Part shown: positions 5,976-5,985 of the stretch, piece by piece
Layout: each line of letters opens with the position of its first letter
How positions within the stretch are numbered: the stretch's first letter is position 1
Assembly: GCA_023435545.1 (NCBI GenBank)
Contig: JAEYRQ010000625.1
Coordinates: 1 to 5,985, forward strand
DNA length: 5,985 nucleotides
From: Pseudomonadota bacterium
Lineage (GTDB): Bacteria; Pseudomonadota; Alphaproteobacteria; Rhizobiales; Tepidamorphaceae
Direction of reading: 5' to 3'
Position numbers and translations under genes: made by a program
The notes under the pieces: generated by a model
The model's input: only the letters and a program-made list of their open reading frames with translations
What the model was told of the DNA's origin: nothing
Databases searched by the model: none

Positions 5976-5985
5976 TCCGACCGAC

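Overview
The window is GC-rich, with tight gene packing and codon use typical of an alphaproteobacterium of the roseobacter/Rhodobacterales or marine Rhizobiales type. Five genes are present, and together they match one end of an ectoine/5-hydroxyectoine uptake and catabolism cluster. The strongest evidence is the last gene, whose product closely resembles UehA/TeaA, the periplasmic ectoine-binding protein of TRAP transporters. The gene set also matches the enuR-uehABC-usp-eutABCDE-asnC-ssd-atf cluster known from Ruegeria pomeroyi.

Layout. Positions 1-1154 (minus strand) hold most of a class III PLP aminotransferase (atf/doeD type), cut by the left window edge. Its reading frame is coherent except for an in-frame TAA at codon 60 (975-977). 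Positions 1172-2665 (minus) encode an aldehyde dehydrogenase of the succinate-semialdehyde dehydrogenase group (ssd/doeC type). Positions 2794-3312 (minus) encode an Lrp/AsnC-family regulator. After a 54-bp divergent promoter region, positions 3367-4752 (plus) encode a MocR-type regulator (GntR winged helix fused to an aminotransferase-like domain) matching EnuR. A 206-bp control region follows, with a consensus -35 box, near-identical direct repeats and a leader hairpin. Positions 4959-5975 (plus) encode UehA. The rest of the transporter (uehB, uehC) would be expected just beyond the right edge.

How the genes would work together. UehA captures ectoines in the periplasm for the TRAP permease. 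Hydrolases encoded elsewhere convert ectoine to N-alpha-acetyl-2,4-diaminobutyrate and then to 2,4-diaminobutyrate. The aminotransferase would turn diaminobutyrate into aspartate semialdehyde, and the dehydrogenase would oxidise that to aspartate. EnuR is known to repress uptake/catabolism genes until its PLP binds pathway intermediates, and the AsnC-type protein is thought to activate. Here the asnC-ssd-atf module is divergent from enuR-uehA instead of lying at the far end of the same transcription unit.

Points most worth checking: the premature stop in the aminotransferase, the CATGAT-containing repeats shared by the enuR and uehA upstream regions, the uehA leader hairpin, and a histidine in the dehydrogenase where the cofactor-site lysine is normally found. 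I saw no RNA genes, insertion sequences, CRISPR arrays or phage features. No stretch over 300 bp lacks a gene.
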